Position numbers and translations under genes: made by a program | Notes under the pieces: model-generated | Databases searched by the model: none | What the model saw: the letters and a program-made list of their open reading frames with translations, nothing else | What the model was told of the DNA's origin: nothing | Shown: piece by piece, positions 24,401 through 34,845 of the stretch | Position numbering within the stretch: position 1 is the first letter of the stretch | Layout of the letters: the number at the start of each line of letters is the position of its first letter | NCBI GenBank assembly: GCA_945859605.1 | Contig: OX243817.1 | Span: forward strand, 19,995,134 to 20,059,133 | Direction: 5' to 3' | Length of the DNA: 64,000 nucleotides | Origin: Lumbricus rubellus | Taxonomy: Eukaryota > Annelida > Clitellata > Crassiclitellata > Lumbricidae

Positions 24401-25563
24401 CAGGTTATTTGCAGCAGAAAAAAACTGACATGGAAATGCAAGGACTTCGTCATCAGCGACGACATGCAGACGATAGGTTGATGTACAACCCCACAGACGA
24501 GACTGTGAGTAAAGTGACTGATTTTCCAGGGAGTGATGTCGCGTCCGATCCTGGTATGCGCTACAGAGAACATACCGCTGGTCGACCAGGTCTTCAACCG
24601 GCTGCCGAAAAGAATGTGCCTGCTGCTTCGGCCGCTGTTACTACGCATGCTTCGGTATTATCGTCGTCTTCGTCGTCTGACCGTGCGGATCCAGTTTTGC
24701 CGGAGTCCAGCGTTGCGTTTTGGAATGCAATGAAAGTCTACTGCGCTAACTTCAGTGGTGCTCAGCCTGGAGGATCAGCAGCGGCAGCAGAAAATCAGGC
24801 AGCTTCAAAAAAGCCTTTACAGCCAAGGACCGGTTCTTTGTATAGGCCGCCGACAGAGACAGGCTATCAGGAGATTTACCCCGAAGAGACCGTGAATCCG
24901 ATAAAGAAACCAAGTGTGTACTCTGGCCACCCGTACGGTGACACGATGTACGGTGAAAGGACTCAACATCGACCAGGCGAATTCGATCCGGACTCAAGTA
25001 ACTCGAGAAATAATATTCCTCGTGGAACCTTCCCTTACGAAAAGCATGACGTCGGTGTCTCTGGCGTACGTAGACCTCGCTTACCCGCACCACCGTCTCG
25101 GAAAGAAGCCACATTTGGCCACACTGATACGATGCCGATGCCAAACCACTCCCTTGACGTCGACAGTCGTTTGCACGGTTATGCCAGGCCTTGCTTTCCT
25201 TCTGTCATTTCGACAGCAGACGCCAAAGTCGAAAGCTCTACATCTGCGGCTACATCGACCCCACTCACTCGGATTCAGTACATCACACCTAGACCTGCGG
25301 AGAAGCTGGTTCCCTACAAGGAGACACCGCCTTCAGTGCAGTCTGCTCGAACAGATGGCACCAAACCAGTCGTTCCTCCCCCGACATCTGGTTCCCACTT
25401 CTCGGCCGCATCCGGTGATGGACCGCCAACGCTGCCGGTTGCTGCTGCAGCGGGTCCTGTGCCAACAAACGTTCGTCCTAAACTGATGGGGATTTTGAAG
25501 AATCGGATAGAAGTGAAAACCGATGCCAACGTCGAGTGGAAGACTCTGCAACCAAAACAGTAG
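12417..25563 (+). CDS. CDK12/CDK13-like protein with both catalytic aspartates replaced (predicted pseudokinase)
   Basis: Ten exons join in frame to 1,498 aa, close to the length of vertebrate CDK12/13: 12417-13978, 14864-15304, 15673-15797, 16210-16374, 16969-17158, 17606-17770, 18816-19010, 19391-19522, 20392-20540, 24191-25563. Residues 1 to about 665 are Ser/Arg-rich, with RS dipeptides near 430-475 as in CDK12/13 and splicing factors. The kinase domain (about 685-990) keeps the glycine loop (GRGTYGQV, 694-701), ATP lysine K716 (VAVKR), a PITAIRE-like helix (PLSAVRE, E733), N822, activation-loop threonines ([17 protein letters not shown]) and the [16 protein letters not shown] and DCH words typical of CDK12. 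HRD reads HRN (N817) and DFG reads QFG (Q835). The C-terminal tail is Pro/Ser/Thr-rich. CDK12/13 phosphorylate the RNA polymerase II tail with cyclin K; this copy should bind cyclin but probably cannot transfer phosphate normally. ATG 12,417 has a good context (AAAATGG). Confidence 0.92.
14045..14245 (-). pseudogene. LINE C-terminal fragment in intron 1 of the pseudokinase gene
   Basis: The reverse strand encodes [10 protein letters not shown], then [16 protein letters not shown] and TTWRQRI, the pattern of a LINE polyprotein C-terminus. It lies antisense inside the host intron and is not an exon. Confidence 0.72.
15350..15429. mobile_element. Miniature TTAA-flanked hairpin element (copy 1)
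   Basis: An 80-bp block bounded by TTAA on both sides. Its ends, TTAATCCTTTATCCGTT and AACGGGTAAAGGGTTAA, form an imperfect inverted repeat. It lies in intron 2 of the pseudokinase gene and is related in style to 15,538, 16,467 and 18,674. Confidence 0.6.
15538..15606. mobile_element. Miniature TTAA-flanked hairpin element (copy 2)
   Basis: A 69-bp near-palindrome whose left arm contains CAACGACCAGC and right arm GCTGGTCGTTAAGG, bounded by TTAA. It is nearly the same sequence as the element at 16,467. TTAA targets and CCC ends are typical of piggyBac-type elements; assignment to that family is inference. Confidence 0.7.
16467..16536. mobile_element. Miniature TTAA-flanked hairpin element (copy 3)
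   Basis: A 70-bp hairpin, TTAACCCTTTAATGACCAGC at the left and GCTGGTTGTTAAAGGGTTAA at the right. The core word TGTACTAAAATGCATTG is shared with copy 2. It lies in intron 4 of the pseudokinase gene. Confidence 0.75.
18674..18752. mobile_element. Miniature TTAA-flanked hairpin element (copy 4, different core)
   Basis: A 79-bp element starting TTAACCCTTTGAACCC and ending GGGTTCAAAGGGTTAA, a perfect 16-bp inverted repeat including the TTAA. The core differs from copies 2 and 3. It lies in intron 6 of the pseudokinase gene. Confidence 0.72.
20254..20316 (+). mobile_element. LINE 3' end remnant
   Basis: GCGCCTCTGAGTAG, then CTTGAAGAGGTGCTATATA, then AATGAATGAATG. This is the 3' terminus of the LINE whose coding end is seen at 44,590-45,165. 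Confidence 0.7.
21046..21345 (+). mobile_element. tRNA-derived SINE, family 1 (copy b, internally duplicated)
   Basis: It carries GGTGTGGTGGTGTAG and GGTTCGAATCTACC (A and B boxes) and the standard tail. A stretch of roughly 70 bp beginning GGGACCTTGAGCAAGTCC occurs twice in tandem, making this copy longer than the others. It lies in intron 9 of the pseudokinase gene. Confidence 0.85.
21985..22215 (+). pseudogene. LINE C-terminal fragment with 3' tail
   Basis: Across frameshifts it reads [27 protein letters not shown], then a tail CTTCTGAGTAACC, CTTGAAGAAGCGCTA. It aligns by eye with QLLVPRARLATRQRRAFSVV and the tail of the fragment at 44,590-45,165. It lies in intron 9 of the pseudokinase gene. 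Confidence 0.75.
22470..22745 (-). mobile_element. tRNA-derived SINE, family 2
   Basis: On the reverse strand the head reads GACCTGGTGGCGGAACGG, followed by AGCGGGAGGTTGCGGGTTCGACTCC, giving A and B boxes. Downstream is ACGACCTTGGGCAAGTTG, a module it shares with SINE family 1. The far end (about 22,480-22,560) is different from family 1. Confidence 0.8.
23645..24030. repeat. Imperfect tandem duplication in intron 9
   Basis: The words TTGTCAAATAGCATTGTCTT, CTTCTTGTCATACTGATG and ATTACTTTTAAAAGCATG each occur twice in the same order, about 150-240 bp apart. The second copy has lost an internal stretch. No coding potential is seen. Confidence 0.85.
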
Positions 25564-26003
25564 ATTCATCTAATCTCGAATTCTATTGAATTATTGGCAT
25601 TTGTTGAATTAATTAACCGAGATGTTGTTGGAGTTGGTGATTTTGGTTTAATGTGTAAACTATGTGCAAGAACGTGGGTGGACTAAAGAACCTGTTTTTG
25701 AACTTAACGTTATAGTTTCAGTTCAGGGCAATAGTTTCCTATTGTGTTTTGACTTTAATAAGTGATATCAGGTCATCAGGTGGTTGGTTTCCTGTTTAGC
25801 ATAATTGATATCATTTGCTTGATGAACAGTGTCCTACTCTCTGCTATAATTATATGTATGTAGTTCCAGTGACAGTTCAACTGAATAGTTTCACGATTTT
25901 GAACTATGCCAGCCGAGACCTAAACTTGACGTTACCGTGAATGTGAACTTTGAGTACTGAATGCAGTGATGTCACTGGATCTCTAAATGCTTATCAAATA
26001 AAA
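25564..26003 (+). other. 3' UTR of the pseudokinase gene
   Basis: A roughly 430-bp AT-rich region follows the TAG stop. The polyadenylation signal AATAAA is at 25,997-26,002, about 435 bp after the stop codon. Confidence 0.65.
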
Positions 26004-26282
26004 TGTCATGTGTCTTTTGTTAGAGTATTTTCTACATTTGACACTTTCTTCGCAAATTGTCGCCTAAGCTGTGACAAAATTAATGGTGACGACATCATGA
26101 TGGAGAGTTAGAACCCTCTAATTTTTTTATGTGACCCTCTCGATGCGCTACAGTAATGGGCCTATTTCTAAAGCCTGCTCTCACCACTTCTTAGAAACGT
26201 TTGCTGTTTCCCCGTTGAAATTCTGTAATTTTCTCCACTATCGAATTATTATTATGGCGAGGAAAATATTTGCATCTATAGC

Positions 26283-26662
26283 CTATAGGCCAGTGGTTCC
26301 CAACCTTTTTTGACTTTAGGGCCACTTTTTCTAAGTTGGAGGACACGAGGGCCACTTTTTCTTAGTTAAAGGACATTATGGCATTTAGGGGGCCACAATG
26401 CTAAACTTTAATTATCTAAAATATATAAAATTGTTAGAATTGATTCAAAATAGAATGTTTACTGTTAGTTATAGCGTCAAAATAAAATAATTCGTAACAG
26501 AAAATAATTATATGTTCTATCCTGTCCAAATTTGAAATTTTTCATATTAATAAAATTCTTTAAGAGATGAGGGCCATTTTTGAGGCCTGGCGGGCCATTT
26601 TTTGAGACCTCGCGGGCCACATTTGGCCCGCGGGCCATGGGTTGGGAACCGCTGCTATAGGC
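26283..26662. mobile_element. hAT-like MITE with perfect 8-bp target duplication
   Basis: The element spans 26,291-26,654. It starts CAGTGGTTCCCAACC and ends GGTTGGGAACCGCTG. The flanks are CTATAGGC on both sides (26,283-26,290 and 26,655-26,662). The interior contains repeated GGGCCAC words and no transposase. Confidence 0.93.
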
Positions 26663-26794
26663 GTATGAGCCTACATGTAAACAAGAGCTGTTGAATTTCT
26701 CGGGGTGGGGGAAGGTTACGTGCATTATTTCTCTGGGGAATGGTACGTAACCTATAGGCTATGCATGTAAAGAAACACTTCGAATATTTTGGGG

Positions 26795-26865
26795 ATGGAA
26801 GCCGCATTTCTAAATTTGGGCCATGGCCGGATTGCCCCCCACTCCTGGATCCGCCCCTGCGTGTC
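26795..26865. repeat. Fragment of the GGCGGATCCAG repeat family
   Basis: It contains CATTTCTAAAT, CATGGCCGGATTGCCCCCC and CTGGATCCGCCCC in the same order as the right end of the element at 30,464-30,724. Only the end of the element is present. Confidence 0.6.
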
Positions 26866-27389
26866 AGTGTGTATTCGATTCGATTTTTTTGACAGCATCC
26901 ATTCACGCAACGATCAGCAATGATCATCACCCTCGTCCGCCCCAATCTGCACTGCAAAATGTTCAGTTGGAAAGAGCCGGCGCTTTAAGTGTCGAAAAAG
27001 AAATGCCTGGACGCCCTTAAATTTGGCTGTCCATGCTGTGCTGATCTAATAATTGGCAGGACGGCATTGGAATTTGAAAATAAGTGCCTGGACGCCGTCC
27101 ATAACCGTCCAGCCTCACTTTGAGCCCTGGTCAAAGATCTGAAGACGAAGTGCTGGAATCGTACCATGCAGACGTTGTAACAAGTTCAGACGTTTCGTTG
27201 AAGAGTAGCAGCAAGATCCAAGATATAGAGACCACCGATAGCCTATATCGATCGGTAGGCCTATACCTCCGCGAACGCGAAATCACTCACACGCGGTAGC
27301 GAATTGCGCTACATAGGGCACATAATTATATATTAATGGTCAAGCCGAGAATGTTCAAATCCAATTCGTACCTGGTGCTAGCCTATACT

Positions 27390-27566
27390 TAACAAGGGCG
27401 ACCAAGGAAAAGGTGGTTGGACGATGTTCGAGAAACAACAGGAATGAATCTGGAACAACTAAGAGAAGCGACATCAGAAAGAAAGCAATGGAGAAGGCTG
27501 GCCATGACATCGCTAGAGTTCAATGAACTGACAGCACAAGGTGACAAGGTGCTATACTTGAATTGA
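27390..27566 (+). pseudogene. LINE reverse transcriptase C-terminal fragment
   Basis: Encodes RPRKRWLDDVRETTGMNLEQ, then ERKQWRRLAM and a terminal GDKVLYLN followed by a stop. It is the same family as the minus-strand fragment at 9,650-10,085, but only the last part of the protein remains. Confidence 0.8.
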
Positions 27567-27629
27567 AGAATACGTCTTCGTCGCTCTTAGCCTAATTCTA
27601 TCGGATAGCGAGAGAGAGATAGGGCCTAG

Positions 27630-27630
27630 G

Positions 27631-27665
<35 letters not shown>
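27630..27665. repeat. (TA)n microsatellite
   Basis: A simple TA run directly at the 3' end of the reversed SINE that follows. Confidence 0.9.
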
Positions 27666-27667
<2 letters not shown>

Positions 27668-27877
27668 ATGTGCACTTGTTATAGCGCCCCTTCAAGCTCT
27701 CTCTCTACTCAGAGGCGCTCCCGATGCAGAGCGGACACTGCATCGGAGTTTCACGCCGAAGCGCTGAGCAATTGTAAGTGAAGGACTTGCCCAAGGTCCT
27801 TACGCGGGGAGGTGGATTCGAACCTCGGACCTTCCGGCTCCAAGGCAACGACGCCACCACTAGACCACCGCGCCCCA
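27668..27877 (-). mobile_element. tRNA-derived SINE, family 1 (copy c)
   Basis: On the reverse strand: a head containing GGTGGTCTAGTGGTGG and GGTTCGAATCCACC, then GGACCTTGGGCAAGTCC, CGCTTCGGCGTGAAACTCC, and the tail GGAGCGCCTCTGAGTAG with CTTGAAGGGGCGCTATAAC. It is one of the best preserved copies. Confidence 0.9.
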
Positions 27878-27882
27878 CAATA

Positions 27883-27916
27883 TATATATATGTGTGTGTG
27901 TGCATATATATATAGG

Positions 27917-27962
<46 letters not shown>

Positions 27963-28056
27963 CAGACACAGAAATAAAGAGAGGAACAGTGAGATAGATA
28001 GACAGACAGACAGAGAGAAAGAGACACAGACAACCACACACACACACACACACACA
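27883..28056. repeat. TA, CAGA and CA simple repeats
   Basis: TA and TG runs (27,883-27,958), then GACAGACAG-type units and a CA run (about 28,033-28,055). No gene. Confidence 0.9.
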
Positions 28057-28392
28057 GGACTTTGACTGTCGGAGCTCTGTTGCAGTATGAGCTTAAAGAC
28101 CGGTTTCATCCGAAGCAGAATTTCTGTTCGTCGATTAATAATTATTGACATCACAGAGGTCCCGTACGCGAATTCGGATACCCTACCCGGTTAGGCTAAT
28201 CTGTTTAGGTCTACACTTTAACCCTGGCATACAATAGGCCTACTTGCAATAGGGCCTATATAGAGTTTTATAGACCATCATGATTATCATGATGATTATC
28301 ATGATGATGATTATCAAGATGATGACAGTTTGCTAGTTGTAGAAGCGAGAAGCGGCAGCATTATTTTGTAGGCCAATTAGGCCTATAGGACC

Positions 28393-28522
28393 TATGGTGG
28401 TGGTTGTTGTTGTTGTTGTTGTTGTTGTAGGAGTAGTGGTGGTTGTAGTAGGCTAGTTGTGGATGTGTTGGTAGTAGTAGATTAGTAGTAGTAGGCTAGT
28501 ACGTTGGTAGTAGTAGTAGTAA

Positions 28523-28598
<76 letters not shown>

Positions 28599-28611
28599 AG
28601 TAGTAGTAGTT

Positions 28612-28672
<61 letters not shown>

Positions 28673-28690
28673 CAGCAGCAGCAGCAGCAT
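28393..28690. repeat. GTT and TAG trinucleotide repeats
   Basis: A GTT run (28,400-28,430) is followed by a TAG/GTA run of about 190 bp ending in AGC units. It is open in several frames, giving artificial poly-Val or poly-Leu peptides. No real coding. Confidence 0.95.
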
Positions 28691-30463
28691 GGTATTAGGA
28701 AGTTTAGTGGTGTAGCATTCCCATTTCGCTCGAATCGCCATCAAGACATTTTGTAGTTCTCCTTATCCAGGATCCTACCATGACAACCGGGTTATGCTTT
28801 CAGAATAGGTACAACTCTATGTATCCTTGGCTGTGTTTCTTTTCCACATAAATAATGCCATCATCAATAATAATTGCCTGACTTGACTCCTGTCGTGCAC
28901 TTTGCTTTGCAACTGCGTTCTACGTAGTGCTACAAAAAACTTTCCTTACGATTCATTTATAGATTTACACCGATTGTAAGTGCAAGTGTTTGGATTTATG
29001 TAGCGCATTTAAATTGCCGGTGCTGACGACCTTGCTAGACATAGGCTATATAGCCTGACAGACTACGATCGAGTAGAATGATCTTCTGATCGTCTTCGAC
29101 CATGCATGGGGGTTGACCGTTGTCGTCTGCTCAGATAAATGTTGGCTTATTTAGTCACTCTTCAGAACTGACAGTAACACCAAGAGTGAGGTAGACCCTA
29201 AAGTTTGAACTCTGGACTCCCTGCAGTCATAGGCTACCGTCATCGGCGTTGCTAGTTTCTATAGCATTTATATTTAACTCTTACTGTTCGGTTTCAGGGA
29301 CTAATTTGAGTTATTGCTCGAATTGGTGTTACGAGTAACCTATGGAATTATTGCAGTCAGGAGATCAGGATTAGCCTAGTGGTGGAGATTCGGCTTATAA
29401 CTGTTTATCAGAACTTCGGTTCCTTCTTATTTGCATATAAGGCTACCTACTTTGGTAGGGCCGGGTAGGCCTATAACCGCTGACGGTCAACAGCCAACGG
29501 TTCGCACTTTGACAGTGCTAGTCCCAAGCCTGGATAAAGGAGGAGGGCGACAGGTCCGGTAGAGCATTGGACAACACGCTGGCATGGTTGGGCCTATCAG
29601 TGATCCCGAATTTGAACCCCTTATAATAGGGCGGATGTGCTTTGTAGGCTGCTACGCTATTAGCGCCGTGTATTGCAGGCTGTCGAGATCTGTTCTGTTA
29701 CTACTGTTAGTAGTTAAGATTAATGTCTTCTGTCATTTGCGTTCTTATGAAACGTGAATTGTTACCGGTTGCGGTCTGTCAACCGGATTGTTTCAATACC
29801 GGTAATTTACAATAAAGAACATTAAAAAAGCTTTGTTATAACGCAGTGTTGTTAAACAGCTGCAAGCCAAAGTCGAGAGAACAGTCTGAAAAAGGCAATT
29901 AGGCAAAACGGGAAAGTTAATTAATGAACAGTGAACAAACAACTTAAAGAGTTTTGTAATTTTATTACAAAGTAATCACTGATGATCGAGCGACAGATCT
30001 TCCTTCTAACAATTGACTGATTCTCTAGATTTACAAAATATCTGTTTGAGTCCGTGATGAAGAGTTTTTTGTCGGATAAGCGTCCGCGCCTCGTTAGGCC
30101 TAATTAATTATTGTCAGTTGAGTTGACTTTGTTGATGTCTGCAAGGGATGCTGAACAATTGATATGAGTTGACATTGTCTTCTTGACGATGTGTTTCGAT
30201 TGCCCATTGCTCCACGTCCACCAGTTCCCTCCAATCATACCGCCCCTCATTCCCGCTTCTAAACCCTCGGCTCAACAACGCACACCACAGAAATAAAAGA
30301 TAGGCCTACATTTAAAATTAATAATAGTGGGCTTGCGGGATATTTGGCCTAATCCACGCCAGGGGCCCTCCTGCCTTTGCTAGGAGCTTACGGGGTTTTA
30401 CGCCACGCCAGAGGCCCGGCAGGTACTAATACAAATAAACTACAACACACACACACACACAAT
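28691..30463. other. Intergenic spacer, no gene seen
   Basis: Mixed sequence with TAGGCCTA words. The segment 29,550-29,640 has CGGTAGAGCATTGGACAAC and GAATTTGAACCCC, resembling a degenerate tRNA head. The same layout (CGGTAGAGTAATGGATAAT, AGTTCGAGCCCCC) recurs at about 40,018-40,110, so these may be two copies of another SINE. Nothing protein-coding is recognised. Confidence 0.45.
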
Positions 30464-30724
30464 GGCGGATACAGAAACTTTGGACGGGGGGCCAACATTT
30501 TTTTGACACCTTGGCTCTGGGAAAAAAATCGCATCCGCCAAAAAAGTTGACCTTTTTTGGAAAATCATACCATTTCATCCGCCAAAAAAGTTGATGACCT
30601 TTTTTTCGGGAAAATCATACCATTTCAGCAGCCACTGAAACCAAATGGGGGGGGGGCACGATACATGGCATTTCTAAATGGGGGGGGCATGGCCGGATTG
30701 CCCCCCCTGGATCCGCCCTTGCAC
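30464..30724. mobile_element. MITE-like element of the GGCGGATCCAG family
   Basis: The left end reads GGCGGATACAG and the right end CTGGATCCGCC, an inverted repeat with one mismatch. GGCCAACATTTTTTTGAC and two AAAAAAGTTGA words lie inside. CA repeats abut both ends, so the element seems to have inserted into a CA microsatellite and the target duplication cannot be read. Confidence 0.6.
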
Positions 30725-31373
30725 ACACACACTAAACAATAACATAGAAACAACACCGAGCCATACAACCGTCGCTCAACCATCGCAATCCCTCAGACCA
30801 GTTCCCTCAGGCAGCAATGTAGCGGTTCCTAAATCAACAAAGAAAACCAACGAAGGTAGCCTAATTATAATAGGCTACATGTTTCGACTGATAATATTAT
30901 TTAGTGTCATTAGGAAGAAACAAAGTGCAATAAATTAATAATAATAATAAATTAATAATAACAATAATTTAAAAATAGTAGGCCATGCATAATAATAACA
31001 ATAATTTAAAAATAGTAGGCCTTTGTTATCTATAGGCCTACTGTGGCCTAGGCTATAGCCTAGGGCCCAGTTCACAGAGTTCTGCCTTAAAATAGCGAAC
31101 TCTAATGTTGAATTCCCGAAGAATCCTTTAAACCGTGGGGCAAACACTAATGATAAGAACAATATTATAATAATAGCAATAATAATAGGCCTATAGTAGT
31201 ATTTTTTATTTTATCCATTAACAATTTAATGAAAAGCTTGTAAAAAATGCACGAGAAACTAATCACTCTTGTCGTCAGAGGATAAGCCATCGGCCTATCC
31301 CTCGATCGTCCATGATCATTATCATCATCGTCATCATCATTTATAACCATGACTAGCACCAGGCTTCATCAGC
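30725..31373. other. AT-rich spacer, no gene seen
   Basis: AATAATAAT-type runs (about 30,935-31,000 and 31,155-31,190) and a short direct repeat containing ACAATAATTTAAAAATAG. No gene. Confidence 0.6.
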
Positions 31374-31575
31374 ATGATCGTCGCCTTGCAGTCGAGGGGT
31401 TGTAGGTTCGAATCCACATCAGGTCGCCGCGTAAGGACCTTGAGCAAGTCATTCACTCGCAATTGCTCAGCGCTTCGGCGTGAAACTCCGATGCAGTGTT
31501 CAATCTGCAGTCGGGAGCGCCTCTGAGTATTGAGCTTGAAGGGGCGCTATAACAAGTGCACGTACAAACAAAAGA
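31374..31575 (+). mobile_element. tRNA-derived SINE, family 1 (copy d, 5' truncated)
   Basis: The B box GGTTCGAATCC, the module GGACCTTGAGCAAGTC and the tail GGAGCGCCTCTGAGTA with CTTGAAGGGGCGCTATAAC are intact. The A-box end has been replaced by unrelated sequence. Confidence 0.85.
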
Positions 31576-31924
31576 AACTACTGTAATTCTCTCCTCGTTG
31601 GCCGCTCCAAGGTTCGGCTATAGCCTAATTAGGCTATCTCCTCTTCAGTCTGTACTCGATGCTGCTAAACTGCTTATAGCTATAGGCCATACTCCTCTAA
31701 GCCGCTTGAAGCCTAAACTTCTAGGCCTTTCCCAACCATTAATCAAGCGTCAAATTCTGAATCACTTACATTTGCAATTTTGTCTTCGTTCCTCCACAAC
31801 ATCTGCAGAATCTCTTCATTTTTCGTCTTTTCCAGTCTGGCTTTTTGCCCTAAATGAAATCAGACAGATTATTATATGCAACGCTCCTGCGGTCATAACG
31901 CGACCCTGTTGTATTCGGGCTTAA

Positions 31925-32100
31925 CGACACTGTTTCATATCGAAGATGATTAGTGTCGGAGGCAGAGTACAACCTCACACTCCACGTTTATATTGCGACC
32001 GAGCCACCCGCAGTAAAGATCCGAGAAATTAATCTCTGACCGGGAATCGAACCCGGGCCGCCGGCGTGGCGAGCGGGCTACAACCCACGCGACCCTTTAA
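31925..32100 (-). mobile_element. tRNA-derived SINE, family 3
   Basis: The reverse strand begins GGGTCGCGTGGGTTGTAG and contains the B box GGTTCGATTCCCGG, but the full tRNA fold cannot be closed. Downstream it runs through ACTGCGGGTGGCTCGGTCGC to GTGTCGTTAAGCCC. It is a SINE head and not a working tRNA gene. Confidence 0.7.
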
Positions 32101-32974
32101 ACTGCGTGCTCTATATAGGCCTACAGGCTAGATAATCAGGGTATAGGCCTATAAAAACTCTAGGTCTACAGCAAACAAGAGAAAGCGCGCCATAAAATTT
32201 CTCTCATTTTTATGTAGGCCTAATTTAATAAGCCTACTTGTTAAATTCTAGCCTGATTTACTGCCTCGTTCTCTTCTTATTTGCATCAAATCAATTTCTC
32301 ATTTCATAATTTCATGTAGGCCTATGAAGAAACTTCCTCAATTATTTTATCTTTGGGCGTTTAAAAGACATAGGCCTAGGCTAAAAATTCGCGCTATTGT
32401 GCAAGACTTGTTTTTGTTAAAGCGCGATATAAATGACTAGGCCTAATTGTTGTATTGTATTGTAAATAATTTCTGACTTAGGCTACGTTACGAATATTTT
32501 CATTTTTCTCTCTGATGATTCATGATTGACTGCCGCCCAGTTCACTAGGCTATTTGGCTACTGGTGATCGTCGCTTTCTTCGCCATTGAATTCGTCTTTA
32601 ATTTGTCATCGTTTAATTTGTTATCGTCGTCGTCGATTTCAACAGATTTTCGGGTTCTTCTTCATCGATGTCTGATGCTCTGCTGCTGTCCTCAACAGAA
32701 ATGAACCGAATGTTCTCGAAAGGGAACAAAGAAAAATTACGTCATTTTGCGATGACGTCATAATTTGGTCAATTGTGACATCAAGCGACTCTGGCCTTTG
32801 GAGAAAACGACAATCACATCGGGTGTAGCCTATCGGTAATCTTTCTAATAGTAGGTAAGTATGTACTTGATTGAATCGCCTGCAAACGCACTGCGGGAAC
32901 AATGAACAGGAACAGAATAGGCCTAATTAGGCCTATAGCGTGTACAATCACCAAATTTTGAAATATGCTATTAT
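32101..32974. other. Spacer, no gene seen
   Basis: AT-rich, with many TAGGCCTA words up to about 32,400. No recognisable gene or repeat structure. Confidence 0.5.
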
Positions 32975-33190
32975 TCGCGGTGGTGTAGTGGGTATGTTCG
33001 TCGCCTTGCAGCCGAAGGGTTGCAGGTTCGAATCCACCTCAAGTCGCCGCGTCAGGACCTTGGTCCTTGGGCAATTGCTCGGGCGCTTCGGCGTGAAACT
33101 CCGATGCAGTGTCCGCTCTGCAGTCGGAAGCGCCTCTGAGTAGAGAGCTTAAAGGGACGGGACGCTATAACAAGTGCACATACAAACAAA
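32975..33190 (+). mobile_element. tRNA-derived SINE, family 1 (copy e)
   Basis: The A box GGTGGTGTAGTGGG and B box GGTTCGAATCC are intact, followed by CGCTTCGGCGTGAAACTCC and the tail AGCGCCTCTGAGTAG. The ACCTTGGGCAAGTCC module is partly garbled in this copy. Confidence 0.9.
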
Positions 33191-33605
33191 AAGCATCGTA
33201 TAGGCTAGGCCTAGCCTACAACTACATAATAGACATGTTATGAACTAGGTCTATAGCCTATAGGCCTATAATAGTTCTTGCGCGTGCAATTGTCCTATAC
33301 TCTCACTCAGTTGTTTTATCTTCCCTGATTGGAGCTGGAAAGCATTATCAAAACGTTTCGAGAAAAAATTGTTCAGCAGAAATTCAGGAGCACAGAAAAT
33401 GCCACAGATTCCCATTCCGAATCTACCTTCCCGTTTCATGATTGAGCATTTTTCTAGCTTTGTCCTGTGGTGTTCATGTTCGTATCGGGCTTTGACAAAC
33501 CTTGCTATTTATACAATTAACATTTTAACGGGCGCATGGTCACAGAGAAATGTGAATTAAGCAAAACCAAATTTCCAAAACAATACTGAAAGTTTGAAAC
33601 TATAG

Positions 33606-33837
33606 GATCAACCCATAGGCGTACGGGAGATTTCAGCAGTGGTCTTTGGTCTTTGGGGGTGTGTGGGGGGGGGGGGAAGCAAAGATTGAATTTCTGCCTG
33701 AAAAATTTATTCGTCAAAAAGTTGACCTTTTTTAGTCGTCCGGGGCTGTGTTTGCCCGAAAAACCAGACTTGCCCGAAGTTGGGGGTGGGGGCATTTGCC
33801 CCTCTGCACCCCCGCCTCGTACGCCTACGGATCAACC
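33606..33837. mobile_element. MITE with 8-bp target duplication
   Basis: The element spans 33,614-33,829. The left end reads CATAGGCGTACG and the right end CGTACGCCTACG, with GATCAACC duplicated on both sides. The interior holds a G-run and an AAAAAGTTGACCTTTTT word. Eight-base duplications fit hAT-type transposition. Confidence 0.88.
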
Positions 33838-33949
33838 GGTTCTGGTTCAATGCTTTAAATCATTTCCTACATCGTGCTTTACATCAAAGACCAAGATCAA
33901 GCATCTGTGAAGAAGTTTCATAGTAAGCTCACTTTCACAAACTTCAGGC

Positions 33950-34155
33950 CTACACAATTATTCAGTAGAACTGCTTTCCATGAGGGCCTGCCCTTATTGG
34001 GTGTTCATGCCAATGATGCCATTTCCCATGCATCGACCACAAGTCTGCTCTCCATCTGCGAGTAGACCACGACGGATGTTTTGAACACTTTACTTCCGTG
34101 GTTGGGCTGGGAGCACTTCTGAGCAGCCTACCTTGAGGCGCTAGGCTATAGGCCC
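33950..34155 (+). pseudogene. LINE 3' end remnant
   Basis: It ends GGGCTGGGAGCACTTCTGAG, then CTACCTTGAGGCGCTA, matching the tail at 44,622-44,690 read from the opposite strand. The coding part before it is too decayed to align with confidence. Confidence 0.6.
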
Positions 34156-34845
34156 TAAGCCTATAGAACTTCCAAAATAATAAATAGAAATGATAATAAT
34201 AGCGAAAGGAGGGTTGAGTAGGCCTAGCTGTAACTTTAGCCTATATAATTATTATATAATTTTTGTCTCTGTCATTGTGCTTTGGTTGCTAAGTGGAGCT
34301 ATAAATTTTACAATATTTATGAAGAGTTAAGTTTAGAAATAGAAATTATACTATAGAAATATAACAATAGAAATTACTAATTACATGACATTACATTACC
34401 TTGCACCCCTTTGATGTCGCGTGGTCCATCCTTCGATTCTTTCCGGCATTGGCGCTTATGCGACATAAGAAGCGTCTTTTCAATATTGCAACTGCAGAAA
34501 ACGTGAGGGAAATTCCGCGAAATTCGATTGATTTCAGGTATATTACACAAAAATTCATTTTAAATTGGCATTCTACTAAGATTTTATGTCGCGTGTCTTC
34601 ACAGTTTGCAAAGCATATGAAGAAATTGGCGATAATTTGTCATTCTATTTATACCACTAATAATTATTGGAGTCCGCTTGGACTATTATTTGGCTAGCCT
34701 ACTGACATTCAGCCTATTCGATATATAATTTTATTAGTCCATAGTTCCGCTTGCGATCTAGCTAATTGCAACAGCGAACGATAATAACTGGGTGCCCACC
34801 AGTAAAGGTTACCGTGTCTTGACCGTCACACAATAGGCCTATATA

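Noticed and set aside
28496..28744. ORFs encoding long poly-Leu or poly-Val
   Set aside because: They are translations of the TAG/GTA trinucleotide repeat.
31990..32100. A possible tRNA gene on the minus strand
   Set aside because: The B box is good but the acceptor and anticodon arms do not close, and a SINE-like body follows. It is better read as a tRNA-derived SINE.
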